DNA from: Acidiplasma aeolicum
GTDB lineage: Archaea > Thermoplasmatota > Thermoplasmata > Thermoplasmatales > Thermoplasmataceae
Assembly (NCBI RefSeq): GCF_001402945.1
Contig: NZ_LKBG01000253.1
Coordinates: 1 to 36,082, forward strand
DNA length: 36,082 nucleotides
Direction of reading: 5' to 3'
Every line of letters starts with the position of its first letter. Position 1 is the stretch's first letter. The notes beneath the pieces are model-generated. The model was not told where the DNA came from, did not search any database, and saw only the letters and a list, made by a program, of their open reading frames with translations. Of this stretch, positions 8,047 to 17,188 are shown piece after piece. Made by a program: the position numbers and the translations under genes.

Positions 8047-8397
8047 ATGGTAATGTGTGTCATGTATAATTTAAAACTTAAAAATGTGCATCCATCAACA
8101 ATATGTGTGCTGCTTTCCAAATTTGAGGATTCATTTAATGCGCTGCTGGATGTGATTACATCCCCGCTTCCAGAGGATAGCCTTGAGGAATTCATAGAGG
8201 GATATGCAAGAACCGACGAAATTATGCCTGAGGACAAAACCATTGGTTTTATAATAATAAATAAGGAAAAGAAGGTTGTGTCGTTAACCTTCACCCAGAA
8301 TACCGGAATAGTAAGGCAGAATGTTGAAAAAATACTGGAAAAATATAAAAAACTTGGATACAAAACCGAGGTGGAGTACGCAAAAACTCCATATTAA
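8047..8397 (+). CDS. Unknown small alpha/beta protein
   Basis: A 116-residue protein I cannot place in a family. Residues 25-60 are acidic and helical, followed by two strands (TIGFIIINKEKKVVSLTF) and a C-terminal helix with repeated lysines. A TATA-like AATATAAATT at 8021-8030 lies about 20 bases before the ATG at 8047. Two further ATGs at 8053 and 8062 are in frame, and the 8062 start (MYNLKLKN) gives the more natural N-terminus. The stop overlaps by four bases the stop of the convergent 83-residue gene. Confidence 0.55.
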   Translation: MVMCVMYNLKLKNVHPSTICVLLSKFEDSFNALLDVITSPLPEDSLEEFIEGYARTDEIMPEDKTIGFIIINKEKKVVSLTFTQNTGIVRQNVEKILEKYKKLGYKTEVEYAKTPY

Positions 8398-8645
8398 TAC
8401 ATTGTAAGGTTAAATTTTTTATCCATTTTCTCGTAATCATCTCTTGTATGGATTTCAAGAAGCTGTGATATTTTTTCCATAAATGGCACCGGATAGTTAT
8501 CAAATTCCTCACGCCATAGAATTAGCCTCTTCTTTTCATCACTGAAAAGGACAACCTCTCCATGTTTCTGAAGGCAGTGTATGCATTCCGCAGCACTTAA
8601 TGGGTCATCCTTAAGATCCTCAAAACATTCAGTATAGCTTTTCAT
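8394..8645 (-). CDS. Unknown 83-residue protein at the end of the nuo operon
   Basis: A small soluble protein with three cysteines, Cys7 and a C-x-x-C pair at 21 and 24 (ECIHC), in the first third; the rest is charged and helical. Its ATG overlaps the stop of the preceding 112-residue gene (ATGA) and it has a GGTGAT ribosome site, so it belongs to the same message as the complex I genes. It could be an assembly or accessory factor. The single C-x-x-C plus one cysteine is too little to claim a metal or iron-sulfur site. Confidence 0.65.
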   Translation of the reverse strand: MKSYTECFEDLKDDPLSAAECIHCLQKHGEVVLFSDEKKRLILWREEFDNYPVPFMEKISQLLEIHTRDDYEKMDKKFNLTMY

Positions 8646-8980
8646 AGATCACCGCACCTCTTTGCATCATATGACGGGTATTTTATATTATACCTGTTCA
8701 TTGCGTATACTATATGATCCATTAATGACTGCTTATACTGTTCATAGGATTCAATATATGGTATAAAGCTCAGGTCCTCATTTTCAAGAAATTTGGAAAA
8801 ATCATCCATGGATTCATTTCCCTCTATAACATTAATTATATGCTGTAAAAGTTTTTCCTGTTTAATTTTTCTGGCATGTTTATATCTTTCTAAATTCTTT
8901 GCCAGAACGGAGTAGGCATTCACAAGATCACCCTGGTCAATTGAATCCTTAAATACCTCAATAACATCATTTACATCCAC
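8642..8980 (-). CDS. Unknown 112-residue helical protein in the nuo operon
   Basis: A soluble, mostly helical protein of unknown family, acidic at the N-terminus with basic patches (YKHARKIKQEK) in the middle. It starts 9 bases after the nuoN stop with a GAGGTG ribosome site and overlaps the next gene by four bases, so it is co-transcribed with nuoA-N. There is no membrane segment and only one cysteine near the C-terminus. Its constant tie to complex I, if confirmed in related genomes, would suggest an assembly factor or peripheral subunit. Confidence 0.65.
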   Translation of the reverse strand: MDVNDVIEVFKDSIDQGDLVNAYSVLAKNLERYKHARKIKQEKLLQHIINVIEGNESMDDFSKFLENEDLSFIPYIESYEQYKQSLMDHIVYAMNRYNIKYPSYDAKRCGDL

Positions 8981-8989
8981 ATTAACACC

Positions 8990-10399
8990 TCATATTACCG
9001 CTATACCCACCAGATACGTATAAAGGAAGAACACCACACCAAAGGCCACAGTAAGTACTGCTGTGGCTATTAGTGAATACTTTACCGATGGTGTTAAATT
9101 AAATTCCACCCTGCTATCGTAAACATAGGATTCCCTTATAATTCTAAAATAATAAAATACAGATATTACACTGTTGATAATTGCTATGACTGCAAGCCAC
9201 CACAGACCGGCTGCAACAAGTGAGAAGAATAAAAAGTATTTTGCAAGGAATCCGCCTGTAATTGGAACGCCTGCCAGGGAAATAAGCAGAATCCAGAACG
9301 AGAATGCAGATGCCGGTGATTTTTTGGACAGACCCCTAATATCATCTATCATTATCTTATCCTTCCTAATAAGGCTCATGGCAATGAATGACCCGCCCTT
9401 CATGAATATATAAACAAGGGAATAAAACATTGCCGTTGCAATACCAAGCCTTATATATGTGGCTGCCGGAACGGGTGATGAAATATTGTAATATGAATAG
9501 CTTATAAGTGCATAAACAAGTATCAGGTAACCTGCCTGCGAAACGCTTGAATATGCCAGAATCCGTTTTAAATTATTCTGTGACAGTGCTGCAACATTGC
9601 CGTATGTCATTGTAAGTATTGATAATATTGCGAAGAAATAAAATACATAGTTATAAAATGCAGAAAATCCAAGAACGAGTATTTTTAATAGAATCATGTA
9701 TGCGACAATCTTGCTGCCCGTGGAAAGAAAGGCAGAAATTGAGTTTGGTGATCCATCATATGTATCAATGGCCCACTGCTGCATGGGGAATATTGCAAGC
9801 TTAAATCCAAAACCAATTATTATAAATATAAATGCAATGAGAACAGCCTTATCAAAATATATATGATTTACATCGAAAAGATTAAAGGTTCTAAGCCCAA
9901 GGTAAAAGAATGATATTCCAAGAACATTAAATGCTGTGCCCACAGTGCTTATTATGAAATATTTAAGTGAGCCCTCCAGGTTACGCCTTGTTTTGTTATA
10001 TGCTGCAAGCACATATGTTATTATACTAACACCCTCAAATGATACAAATAATATTAAAAGGTTATATGTGTATGCAGATACCAGCATGGTTAATGTCATA
10101 AAAATTATAAGGGAATAAAATACATCATATCTCCCCCTTATATCGTTTAATGATGGTATTACAATCATCATTGATGACGCAATGAATATAAGTGCCCAGA
10201 ATGAATCAAAATCATTGAAAATAAGACCGTATGAAGAATAATTATTTGAAAATATCAGGGATAGTATAAAGGCCAGTGCCAGTACAATTAATGTAAATAA
10301 TGCCATGGCCTTTTTATTATCCTTTCTTATGCCAAATGCCAGCGCAACGAAACCTGCAATACCAAGCAATATTATTGAGTAAAAATATTCATAATCCAT
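8990..10399 (-). CDS. nuoN: Complex I subunit N (antiporter-like membrane subunit)
   Basis: NuoN is one of three antiporter-like proton-channel subunits in the membrane arm of complex I. The protein has about 14 membrane helices and the family landmarks: a Glu in FVSFEGVSIITY (helix 5), a Lys in FGFKLAIFPMQQW (helix 7), and the LAYSSVSQAGY segment. The frame is open back to a TTG at 10438, which would overlap nuoM by 38 bases; I prefer the ATG at 10399 (MDYEYF), placed just after the nuoM stop at 10401, giving 469 residues. It is the last recognised nuo gene, followed by two unknown small genes. Confidence 0.92.
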   Translation of the reverse strand: MDYEYFYSIILLGIAGFVALAFGIRKDNKKAMALFTLIVLALAFILSLIFSNNYSSYGLIFNDFDSFWALIFIASSMMIVIPSLNDIRGRYDVFYSLIIFMTLTMLVSAYTYNLLILFVSFEGVSIITYVLAAYNKTRRNLEGSLKYFIISTVGTAFNVLGISFFYLGLRTFNLFDVNHIYFDKAVLIAFIFIIIGFGFKLAIFPMQQWAIDTYDGSPNSISAFLSTGSKIVAYMILLKILVLGFSAFYNYVFYFFAILSILTMTYGNVAALSQNNLKRILAYSSVSQAGYLILVYALISYSYYNISSPVPAATYIRLGIATAMFYSLVYIFMKGGSFIAMSLIRKDKIMIDDIRGLSKKSPASAFSFWILLISLAGVPITGGFLAKYFLFFSLVAAGLWWLAVIAIINSVISVFYYFRIIRESYVYDSRVEFNLTPSVKYSLIATAVLTVAFGVVFFLYTYLVGIAVI

Positions 10400-10400
10400 G

Positions 10401-11897
10401 TCAAAACACCACACTAAGAGCTTTTGCATAGGAGGCAAGCAGTTTAAACATTAATGTTGGATAAACACCAAAAAATATGGAAGATACCAGCATAAATAAA
10501 AGTATTAAGAACTCCGGTTTTGTAAGATCCTTAAGCGGGCCAAGCTTTTCATTATAAAAACCATACAATGAACGCTGTGCTGCCCATATAAAATATGCAG
10601 CAGTAACTATAAGCCCGAAAATAATTATAATTGCAAACAATCCTATTGTTTCAAATGATGAAACTGTAACAGAAAATTCACCTATAAAGCCTGCAAGTGC
10701 AGGCAGTCCAAGCGATCCGAGGAGTGCGGCAAGGAAAAATGTTGATGCGTATGGCATCTGCCTGTAAAGGCCACCAAGGCCATAAACCTGTATTGTATGG
10801 GTTCTTTTATAAATAAACAGCAATGAGGCGAAGGCAAGGGATGTAACAAATGCATGGGCTATGGTCTGGTACATTCCGCCTGCAAGGTCAAATGTTTTAA
10901 CATATCCTGTTGATATAATGCTTGTGCCAAACGATATTGTCACAAATGCCATTTCGCCTGCGCTCGAGTATGCTATCATCCTTTTCAGGTTTGTCTGGAA
11001 CATTGATGTAAATGCAAAGTAAACAACGCTTATTAGGCCAAGTATTATTAAAAAGTAGACAAGACTCTTTGGGAATAGTGGTGTAACCGGGTATAATATG
11101 CCTAAAAGTCCATAACCACCCATGGATAAAAGTCCGCCGGATAATAAAATACTCCCTGAAAATGGCGCTGTATAATGTGCATTGGGCAGCCATTCATGTA
11201 ATGGAAATGTTGGGAGCTTGATTAGAAAAGCAAGGAGAAAACCAAAAAATGAGAAATAAAGTGCGAATTTTGGCAGTGATTTCTGAAATGCCAGATTCAT
11301 AAGATCTGATATCTGAAATGTAAATACCTTGAATTCAATAAAATAATATGTAGAAAGCATGAATATTGATAGAAGCAGAAAAAGTGACCCCACATGTGTA
11401 TAAATAAAGAATTTAATTGATATTTTTTCCTTGTTTATTGTGCCATACTTTGCTATGATGAAAAACATCGGTATTAAAACAACCTCCCAGAATATATAAA
11501 AGAACAGAAAATTTCTGACAGAAAATAAACCAACAAGACCAAATCCAACTGACATTAAAAGCCCAAAGAATGTGTCGTTATTTTCCCTTTCACCTATGGA
11601 AAGTGCAAATATTGTCACAATAAGTGCCATAATAACCAATAAATCTGTGAACCCTGTGAGGCCAAGTGAAAAATTTAACTCTATATGTATTCCTGAACTT
11701 GTATAATTTGCCAGAACATAATTGTATTTTGCAATTATATTTCCAAGGTAATTATTAAACCTAATGAAAGAGTATATTACAAAGGCCACAGACATTATAC
11801 CAAGAAATACCATTGAAAAGTATTTGGCATATGACCTGGCAAAGAATGTAATAACCACGCCTATAAATAATACCAGAAGAAAATATGGAAGGAACAT
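10401..11897 (-). CDS. nuoM: Complex I subunit M (antiporter-like membrane subunit)
   Basis: A 498-residue polytopic protein of the proton-pumping membrane arm. The two key charges are present: Glu138 in FYIFWEVVLIPM and Lys227 in LAFLIKLPTFPLHEW. The LKRMIAYSSAGEM segment typical of the family follows. Length and helix count match normal NuoM. Its ATG shares one base with the nuoL stop, so the two are translationally linked. Confidence 0.95.
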   Translation of the reverse strand: MFLPYFLLVLFIGVVITFFARSYAKYFSMVFLGIMSVAFVIYSFIRFNNYLGNIIAKYNYVLANYTSSGIHIELNFSLGLTGFTDLLVIMALIVTIFALSIGERENNDTFFGLLMSVGFGLVGLFSVRNFLFFYIFWEVVLIPMFFIIAKYGTINKEKISIKFFIYTHVGSLFLLLSIFMLSTYYFIEFKVFTFQISDLMNLAFQKSLPKFALYFSFFGFLLAFLIKLPTFPLHEWLPNAHYTAPFSGSILLSGGLLSMGGYGLLGILYPVTPLFPKSLVYFLIILGLISVVYFAFTSMFQTNLKRMIAYSSAGEMAFVTISFGTSIISTGYVKTFDLAGGMYQTIAHAFVTSLAFASLLFIYKRTHTIQVYGLGGLYRQMPYASTFFLAALLGSLGLPALAGFIGEFSVTVSSFETIGLFAIIIIFGLIVTAAYFIWAAQRSLYGFYNEKLGPLKDLTKPEFLILLFMLVSSIFFGVYPTLMFKLLASYAKALSVVF

Positions 11898-13777
11898 TAT
11901 TTAATCATCCCCAGAAGTTCTATTATTATGAATAATATAGATAGACCTATGAGCAGAAAAACAACATAATAACCTGCAGAACCCGTCTGAATTTTTCTAA
12001 GGCCGGTACCGGCATCAGCAAGGTCAGAACCCATTTTATCTATGCTGTTATCATATGTTCTATCCCCATGGCCTATATAAAATGATAATGGTAATATGAT
12101 CCTTTCAGCAACATAATCAGTATAAATGATATCAAGATAAAATTTGTTTTTAATTATTCTGTACAGAGGATTTCTTGATATATCTATCTTCTTATTTACT
12201 GTGTAATAATATATCATATATGCTATTCCTATGCCTATAAATGAAAATATTACGGGTATTACAGCTATGTAAAGTGGTGGTGTATATATATTTACTCCAG
12301 AGTATAAAAATTTATAGAATGGCTTCTGAATAATTCCAAGGGTAAGCGATAGAAATGCAAGCACCATAAGGGGCGTTAAATATACAAGTTTTGGGTCCCT
12401 GGCATGTTCGGCAAGGTATGATCTTGGCTTCCCAAGAAATACAAGAAAATACATTCTAAATGTATATACCGCAGTAAGAATTTCGCTAAAGAGAAGCAAA
12501 AGCCATGGTATAATGCTTCCCCCATTTAAATAATATTCATATGATGCTGATATAATCTGGCCCTTTGAAAAGTATCCAGCTGTTGGCGGTATGGCCGCAA
12601 GTGTTATTGCGCCTATTAGCATAAGAATTGCGGTTACAGGCATTCTTCTGAAGAGACCCCCCATTTGCTTTATATCCCTCAATTCAAGCAGTGCTATTAG
12701 TATAACTGCTGCAGACATAAACAAAAGTGCCTTAAATATGGCATGAACCACAAGATGATACATGCCAAATGTGACACCAGAATAGCCAATAATACCTCCA
12801 AGGCCTATCGATGCCAGCATGTAACCCAGCTGGCTTATTGTTGAATATGCAAGTACCCTCTTTATGTCATTCATGACTATGCCTAGTATGCCTGCGAAAA
12901 ATGCTGTAAATGCACCTATGGCGGTAACGGTATAAAGTGAGTATGCCGCTGAGTACTCAAATAATGGAAAAACTCTTGCCACAAGATAAACACCGGCGGT
13001 AACCATTGTTGCCGCATGTATAAGGGCGGAAACAGTGGTTGGGCCCTCCATGGCATCAGGTATCCACACGTGCAGCGGGAACTGAGCTGATTTTGCTATG
13101 GCCCCTGCAAGAATTAAGAGTGTTGCAAGTGCAAGCGTATTTTTTCCAATTAAAATGGATATTTTATGTGCATTTGTAATAAGATATGGTATGCTGAGGG
13201 GGCTCACAGGGCTTATTTTAACAAGTGAGGTGTAAAGCACTGCCATGCCTATAATAAATAAAAGGTCCCCCACCCTTGTAACAAGAAATGCTTTTTTTGC
13301 AGCAGAGGCTGCATTTGGCTTGAAAAACCAGAAGCCTATTAATAAATATGAGCAAAGCCCGACTATTTCCCAGAAAAGGAATAATAAAACCAGATTGGAT
13401 GATATAACAAGCCCCAGCATTGCTGTAACAAACAGACTTGTTTCTGAGAAGTATATATTTTTTCTTGGGTCCTCCCTCATATAAAATATGGCAAAGAGAT
13501 TAATCATTAATGAAACAAAGGAAACCATCATTGCCATTAAAACGGTAAGATGGTCTATGTATATACCAAAATCTATATTATAAAACCACTGGTAATGGAC
13601 ATATATTGCATTATGATTTAAAAGATACAGATATGCATCTATTACAAGTATTAATGATAATAATATCATTATTGAGCTGAAAATTCCAGATAATTTTAGT
13701 CTGTATTTTCCAATTATGTATTCAGCAGGAAATGCAATTAATGGAAATATAAAAATTAAAAAGTATATGCCTACCAT
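11897..13777 (-). CDS. nuoL: Complex I subunit L (antiporter-like membrane subunit)
   Basis: The 626-residue largest membrane subunit, with the long lateral helix at its C-terminal end expected of NuoL. Glu137 in LFLFWEIVGLCS, Lys229 in AIAKSAQFPLHVW and His255 in SALIHAATMVTAG are the conserved channel residues. The last 100 residues contain two more hydrophobic helices around a charged loop. It overlaps nuoK by seven bases and is preceded by a GGGAGAT ribosome site. Confidence 0.96.
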   Translation of the reverse strand: MVGIYFLIFIFPLIAFPAEYIIGKYRLKLSGIFSSIMILLSLILVIDAYLYLLNHNAIYVHYQWFYNIDFGIYIDHLTVLMAMMVSFVSLMINLFAIFYMREDPRKNIYFSETSLFVTAMLGLVISSNLVLLFLFWEIVGLCSYLLIGFWFFKPNAASAAKKAFLVTRVGDLLFIIGMAVLYTSLVKISPVSPLSIPYLITNAHKISILIGKNTLALATLLILAGAIAKSAQFPLHVWIPDAMEGPTTVSALIHAATMVTAGVYLVARVFPLFEYSAAYSLYTVTAIGAFTAFFAGILGIVMNDIKRVLAYSTISQLGYMLASIGLGGIIGYSGVTFGMYHLVVHAIFKALLFMSAAVILIALLELRDIKQMGGLFRRMPVTAILMLIGAITLAAIPPTAGYFSKGQIISASYEYYLNGGSIIPWLLLLFSEILTAVYTFRMYFLVFLGKPRSYLAEHARDPKLVYLTPLMVLAFLSLTLGIIQKPFYKFLYSGVNIYTPPLYIAVIPVIFSFIGIGIAYMIYYYTVNKKIDISRNPLYRIIKNKFYLDIIYTDYVAERIILPLSFYIGHGDRTYDNSIDKMGSDLADAGTGLRKIQTGSAGYYVVFLLIGLSILFIIIELLGMIK

Positions 13778-14070
13778 TTTATCTCCCTCAGCAGTGAAAT
13801 GTTAATCTTACCATATTTTTTATAAACAACTGTAAATATTGCTATGCCCACAGCAGTTTCTATTACGCCAACAGCAATAATAAATAATGCAAATATTATC
13901 AGGCTTGTGGAATAATATAATGATGCTATGCCCACAACGTTTATTAATGCAGCGTTTAAAAGAATTTCGAGTGATATTATAAGCCTTATTCCAACCCTGG
14001 ATGTTATAATACCGTATATGCCTATTGTAAAAAGAAGTAATGATAATTCAAGTACATATATAATATTCAT
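13771..14070 (-). CDS. nuoK: Complex I subunit K
   Basis: A 99-residue, three-helix membrane subunit homologous to MrpC/MnhC. Helix 2 carries the conserved glutamate in SLEILLNA (about residue 35) and helix 3 a second in GVIETAVGIAIF (about residue 71), both part of the proton path. It overlaps the split nuoJ distal gene by four bases and has an AGGTGAGG ribosome site. Confidence 0.94.
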   Translation of the reverse strand: MNIIYVLELSLLLFTIGIYGIITSRVGIRLIISLEILLNAALINVVGIASLYYSTSLIIFALFIIAVGVIETAVGIAIFTVVYKKYGKINISLLREIKW

Positions 14071-14285
14071 TTTACCTCACCTGCTATAAACATAACACCT
14101 ATGATGGATGCAACAAGTATAACTGAAAGCAGTTCAAATGGAACAAGGTAGGCTGAAAAGAGTAATTTTCCTATATTAAATAAATTCTGTGTCCTTGGTA
14201 TAAAGCTTGCCCTAATGAAAAGTATGTTTGCCGCGAATATTATAAAAAATACCGATACCGCAATTTTTTGCAATTTATTCTTCAT
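14067..14285 (-). CDS. nuoJ2: Complex I subunit J, C-terminal half (separate gene)
   Basis: A two-helix membrane protein of 72 residues that corresponds to the distal half of a normal NuoJ: one N-terminal helix and a second with YLVPFELLSVILVASIIG, the last NuoJ helix. The frame is open to an ATG at 14291, but GGAGG at 14292-14296 is only two bases from it and eight bases from the ATG at 14285, so I choose 14285. It overlaps the upstream nuoJ N-terminal gene. See the finding on the split. Confidence 0.85.
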   Translation of the reverse strand: MKNKLQKIAVSVFFIIFAANILFIRASFIPRTQNLFNIGKLLFSAYLVPFELLSVILVASIIGVMFIAGEVK

Positions 14286-14526
14286 TTTCATAGCCTCCGG
14301 TCAGCATTAAAACAAACACAATTAGTATTATAACAGCGCCAGCATATACAAGGATTTCAACAGCGCCGATAAAGCTAAGGCCAAGCAGTATAAACATTGC
14401 AGCCAGATCAAGAAGAAACATAAGAAGATATATTGTTGAATGGGTTAGATTATTGGTTCTTACGCTTGCCGCAGCAAAAATGACCGCAATGGCTGCCAGT
14501 ATAAGAAAAATTAACGTATAAATCAT
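14275..14526 (-). CDS. nuoJ1: Complex I subunit J, N-terminal half (separate gene)
   Basis: An 83-residue protein with three membrane helices that matches the first half of NuoJ, including the conserved FIGAVEILVYAGAVIILIVFV helix with its glutamate and the pi-bulge-type glycine-rich part. It ends in an acidic GGYENEE tail where normal NuoJ continues. Its ATG overlaps the nuoI stop by four bases and is preceded by a GAGGT ribosome site. The following gene supplies the missing distal helices. Confidence 0.88.
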   Translation of the reverse strand: MIYTLIFLILAAIAVIFAAASVRTNNLTHSTIYLLMFLLDLAAMFILLGLSFIGAVEILVYAGAVIILIVFVLMLTGGYENEE

Positions 14527-15026
14527 TTTATGACCTCATCCTCCTGCATTGTTAGCTCCTTTGGTGAGTATGTAAAACTGTTTCTGGTTCTTGCATCCTC
14601 GAACTGATGTGTTAGGTATATTGCATCTGTGGGGCATATTTCCTCACAGTTTCTGCAAACCGTGCACGTTCCAAAATTTACATCCGGGTAAATGTGCCTC
14701 TTGTTCTGAAGATTTTCTCTTGCCCCTCTGGCAGTTTCTATAACAACGTCACCCTTGGGTTTTGCCTCCTCATCTATTTTCCAGACCTCCATCTTAATGC
14801 TGTGGTTTGGACAAACCTGCTCGCATAATGTGCATCCAATACATGCCTCAGGGCTCAGAAATATTCTAAAACGGAATCTTTCAGGTATTTCTCCCTTATC
14901 CTCTGGATACTGAACAGTCACAGGCTTCTTAAACATGAACCTTCCTATATTATACATTGTCTGCAATGAACCTATGACCGGAATCGGCTTTTTTGGTATT
15001 TTTACCTCCTTTACTGTTGCAACCAT
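14523..15026 (-). CDS. nuoI: Complex I subunit I, two [4Fe-4S] clusters
   Basis: The ferredoxin-like subunit that carries electrons towards NuoB. The 167 residues have two C-x2-C-x2-C-x3-CP motifs, Cys62/65/68/72 and Cys121/124/127/131, as needed for clusters N6a and N6b. The N-terminal 40 residues are basic and contact the membrane arm. AAGGTGATG, overlapping the nuoH stop, is its ribosome site. In complexes without NuoEFG this subunit is a likely entry point for electrons from ferredoxin-type donors. Confidence 0.96.
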   Translation of the reverse strand: MVATVKEVKIPKKPIPVIGSLQTMYNIGRFMFKKPVTVQYPEDKGEIPERFRFRIFLSPEACIGCTLCEQVCPNHSIKMEVWKIDEEAKPKGDVVIETARGARENLQNKRHIYPDVNFGTCTVCRNCEEICPTDAIYLTHQFEDARTRNSFTYSPKELTMQEDEVIK

Positions 15027-15032
15027 CTTTCA

Positions 15033-16088
15033 TCACCTTATATACAAAACAAACAGGCCTGCATAAACAAGATTTATAATGGATATGGGAAGCAGGTATT
15101 TCCAGCCGAGATTTACGAATTTATCAACCCTGATTCTTGGCAGGGACACCCATGCCAGGAATGCTATTAAAACAAGTATTATTGTTTTTATAAACAGGTA
15201 TATAAACCCTAAATCAGAACTTGCCGGCCCATTATATGCACCCAGGTATAAAATTGAAACAAAGAATGAACCAAGGTAAACCATGCCAAAAAGACCTATA
15301 TAAAATAGACCGAATCTCATTCCAGAATACTCTGTTGTGTATCCTGTTATTAATTCACTATCACTTTCGGCCAGATCAAATGGTGTAAATGATGCCCTGG
15401 CCACCATCGATATGTAAAATATGAGAAGGCCGAGGGGGTCAATAATTCCATATGGTATTACCTGATTTTCAACTATACCTGCAAGACTCAGGCTGTTATA
15501 TGTCTGTGCCCCTGTTATAAACGACCTGGATGATATCATTATTATGGCCAGTGCACTTATTAGCATTGGAACCTCAAATGAAACATCCTTTGCAACCCCC
15601 CTTAAGGCACCAAGCAATGCATAATTACTCTTTGTGCTTATTCCGGCAAGGATTTCTCCAATGGGCAGCAGTGATAAAACTCCAAATAAAAGTACTAGTG
15701 TAACATCAGAATGTGTTATTGTAAGCGACCCAAAGTAGGCAAGACTTCCATATGGGATTATAACAAATGATACCATGGTTGTCATCATTATAATTAAGGG
15801 CGCGAGCCTGTAGGCCAGATCGTCCCTGTTTGCTGGAAGTATTGATTCCTTGCCAATAAGTTTAAACGCATCGGCAACAACCTGCAGCAGACCATATTTT
15901 CCAACCCTGTTTGGTCCTATCCTCAGCTGTATTCTTGCCATGTATTTTCTGAATACATATATTAGGGCCATAAATGAAATTCCAACAAATATTAAGATGA
16001 ATATTGTTTCAAGCAAATATGCTATACCGTAGGAAACTCCAGGCCCAAGAAACGAAAACCAGTCATGAATTCTAATTAATAGATTCAT
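15033..16088 (-). CDS. nuoH: Complex I subunit H (quinone-site membrane subunit)
   Basis: A 351-residue, eight-helix subunit that joins the membrane arm to the quinone pocket. GPNRVGKYGLLQ-x-x-ADAFKL on the cytoplasmic side, the acidic AESDSELITGYTTEYSG loop, and FKL-IGKE match the family closely. It overlaps nuoD by four bases (ATGA). Length is near the usual 320-350. Confidence 0.96.
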   Translation of the reverse strand: MNLLIRIHDWFSFLGPGVSYGIAYLLETIFILIFVGISFMALIYVFRKYMARIQLRIGPNRVGKYGLLQVVADAFKLIGKESILPANRDDLAYRLAPLIIMMTTMVSFVIIPYGSLAYFGSLTITHSDVTLVLLFGVLSLLPIGEILAGISTKSNYALLGALRGVAKDVSFEVPMLISALAIIMISSRSFITGAQTYNSLSLAGIVENQVIPYGIIDPLGLLIFYISMVARASFTPFDLAESDSELITGYTTEYSGMRFGLFYIGLFGMVYLGSFFVSILYLGAYNGPASSDLGFIYLFIKTIILVLIAFLAWVSLPRIRVDKFVNLGWKYLLPISIINLVYAGLFVLYIR

Positions 16089-17188
16089 CTGTCAATCTCA
16101 CCTATTACAGTATCTATTGATCCTATGATCACAATCAAATCTGCTATCATTAAGCCCCTTGCCATTACAGGTACTACTGATATATTCTTAAATGCCGGGC
16201 TCCTGACGTGAACACGGTAAGGTTTTACTGTATTATCCCCCCTTACATAAACACCAAATTCACCATTGTCGGATTCAACCCTTGAAAAGACCTCTCCATC
16301 ACCCTTAACCCTTAGCATCAATGATTTTTTTGCCTTATTATTAAAATATGGCCCATCCGGTATCTTATCAAGGCACTGATCTATAATTCTGATGGACTGC
16401 CTCATCTCCTCAATTTTCAGCACAAACCTTCCAATGTTATCCTTCCTGTGCGATATGGGCACATCAAAGTTTACCTTATCATAGAATAGATAAGGTGCAT
16501 CCTTTCTAACATCGTATGCAATGCCTGACCCCCTTAAAAGTGGGCCGGTAACACCGTAATCCAGTGCCACATCAGGTTCGAGGATTCCTATTCCATCATT
16601 CCTCTGCCAGAATATTTCACTGTGTATAAACATGTTATATATGTCCTCAAGCCTCTTTTTGAAATTTTTCGAAAATTCCCTGATGTCATTTATAATTTTT
16701 TCATTAAAGTCCTGGTAAACACCGCCAATGCTTATGTAATTTACCTCCTGCCTTCCACCGGAGGCCTCCACAAATATTTTCTGGATTTTTTCCCTTTCTG
16801 CAAAGCAGTGAAAGAATGGGGTTAGCATGCCCATATCAAGGCCAAAAGCACCAAGTCCAACAAGCCTGGCTGCAAGCCTGTTTAATTCGGCCATAATCAT
16901 TCTAATCCATTGTGCCCTTTCCGGTGCCTCTATGCCTGTTAATTTTTCAACCGCAGTTACATATCCAAGCTCCATATTCATTGCGTCCAGATAATCCATT
17001 CTATCGAAATATATGATATTGTTAGCATAAATATTAAGCTCACAGATCTTTTCTGCATTGCGGTGCAGAAATCCTATGGTTATATCAACATCCTCTATGA
17101 TTTCCTCATTTAATTTAACCCTGAATCTTAATATTCCATGTATTGAGGGGTGCACGGGGCCAAGGTTTAATACAGTATATCTTGACAT
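16085..17188 (-). CDS. nuoD: Complex I subunit D (quinone-site, hydrogenase-like)
   Basis: The 367-residue NuoD forms the quinone pocket with NuoB and descends from the large subunit of NiFe hydrogenase. GPVHPSIHGILR at the N-terminus, GFLHRNAEK near residue 45 and the DMGMLTPFFHCF segment are family landmarks. The nickel-binding cysteines of hydrogenases are absent, as expected. NuoC and NuoD are separate genes here; the NuoD ATG overlaps the NuoC stop by one base. Confidence 0.95.
   Translation of the reverse strand: MSRYTVLNLGPVHPSIHGILRFRVKLNEEIIEDVDITIGFLHRNAEKICELNIYANNIIYFDRMDYLDAMNMELGYVTAVEKLTGIEAPERAQWIRMIMAELNRLAARLVGLGAFGLDMGMLTPFFHCFAEREKIQKIFVEASGGRQEVNYISIGGVYQDFNEKIINDIREFSKNFKKRLEDIYNMFIHSEIFWQRNDGIGILEPDVALDYGVTGPLLRGSGIAYDVRKDAPYLFYDKVNFDVPISHRKDNIGRFVLKIEEMRQSIRIIDQCLDKIPDGPYFNNKAKKSLMLRVKGDGEVFSRVESDNGEFGVYVRGDNTVKPYRVHVRSPAFKNISVVPVMARGLMIADLIVIIGSIDTVIGEIDR

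Noticed and set aside
8019-8363. Reverse-strand frame of 114 codons over the 8047-8397 gene
   Set aside because: Ser/Phe-rich mirror of the + frame, no ribosome site.
10400-10438. TTG start for nuoN inside nuoM
   Set aside because: It needs a 39-base overlap and a non-conserved Pro/Met-rich leader; ATG at 10399 just after the nuoM stop is simpler.
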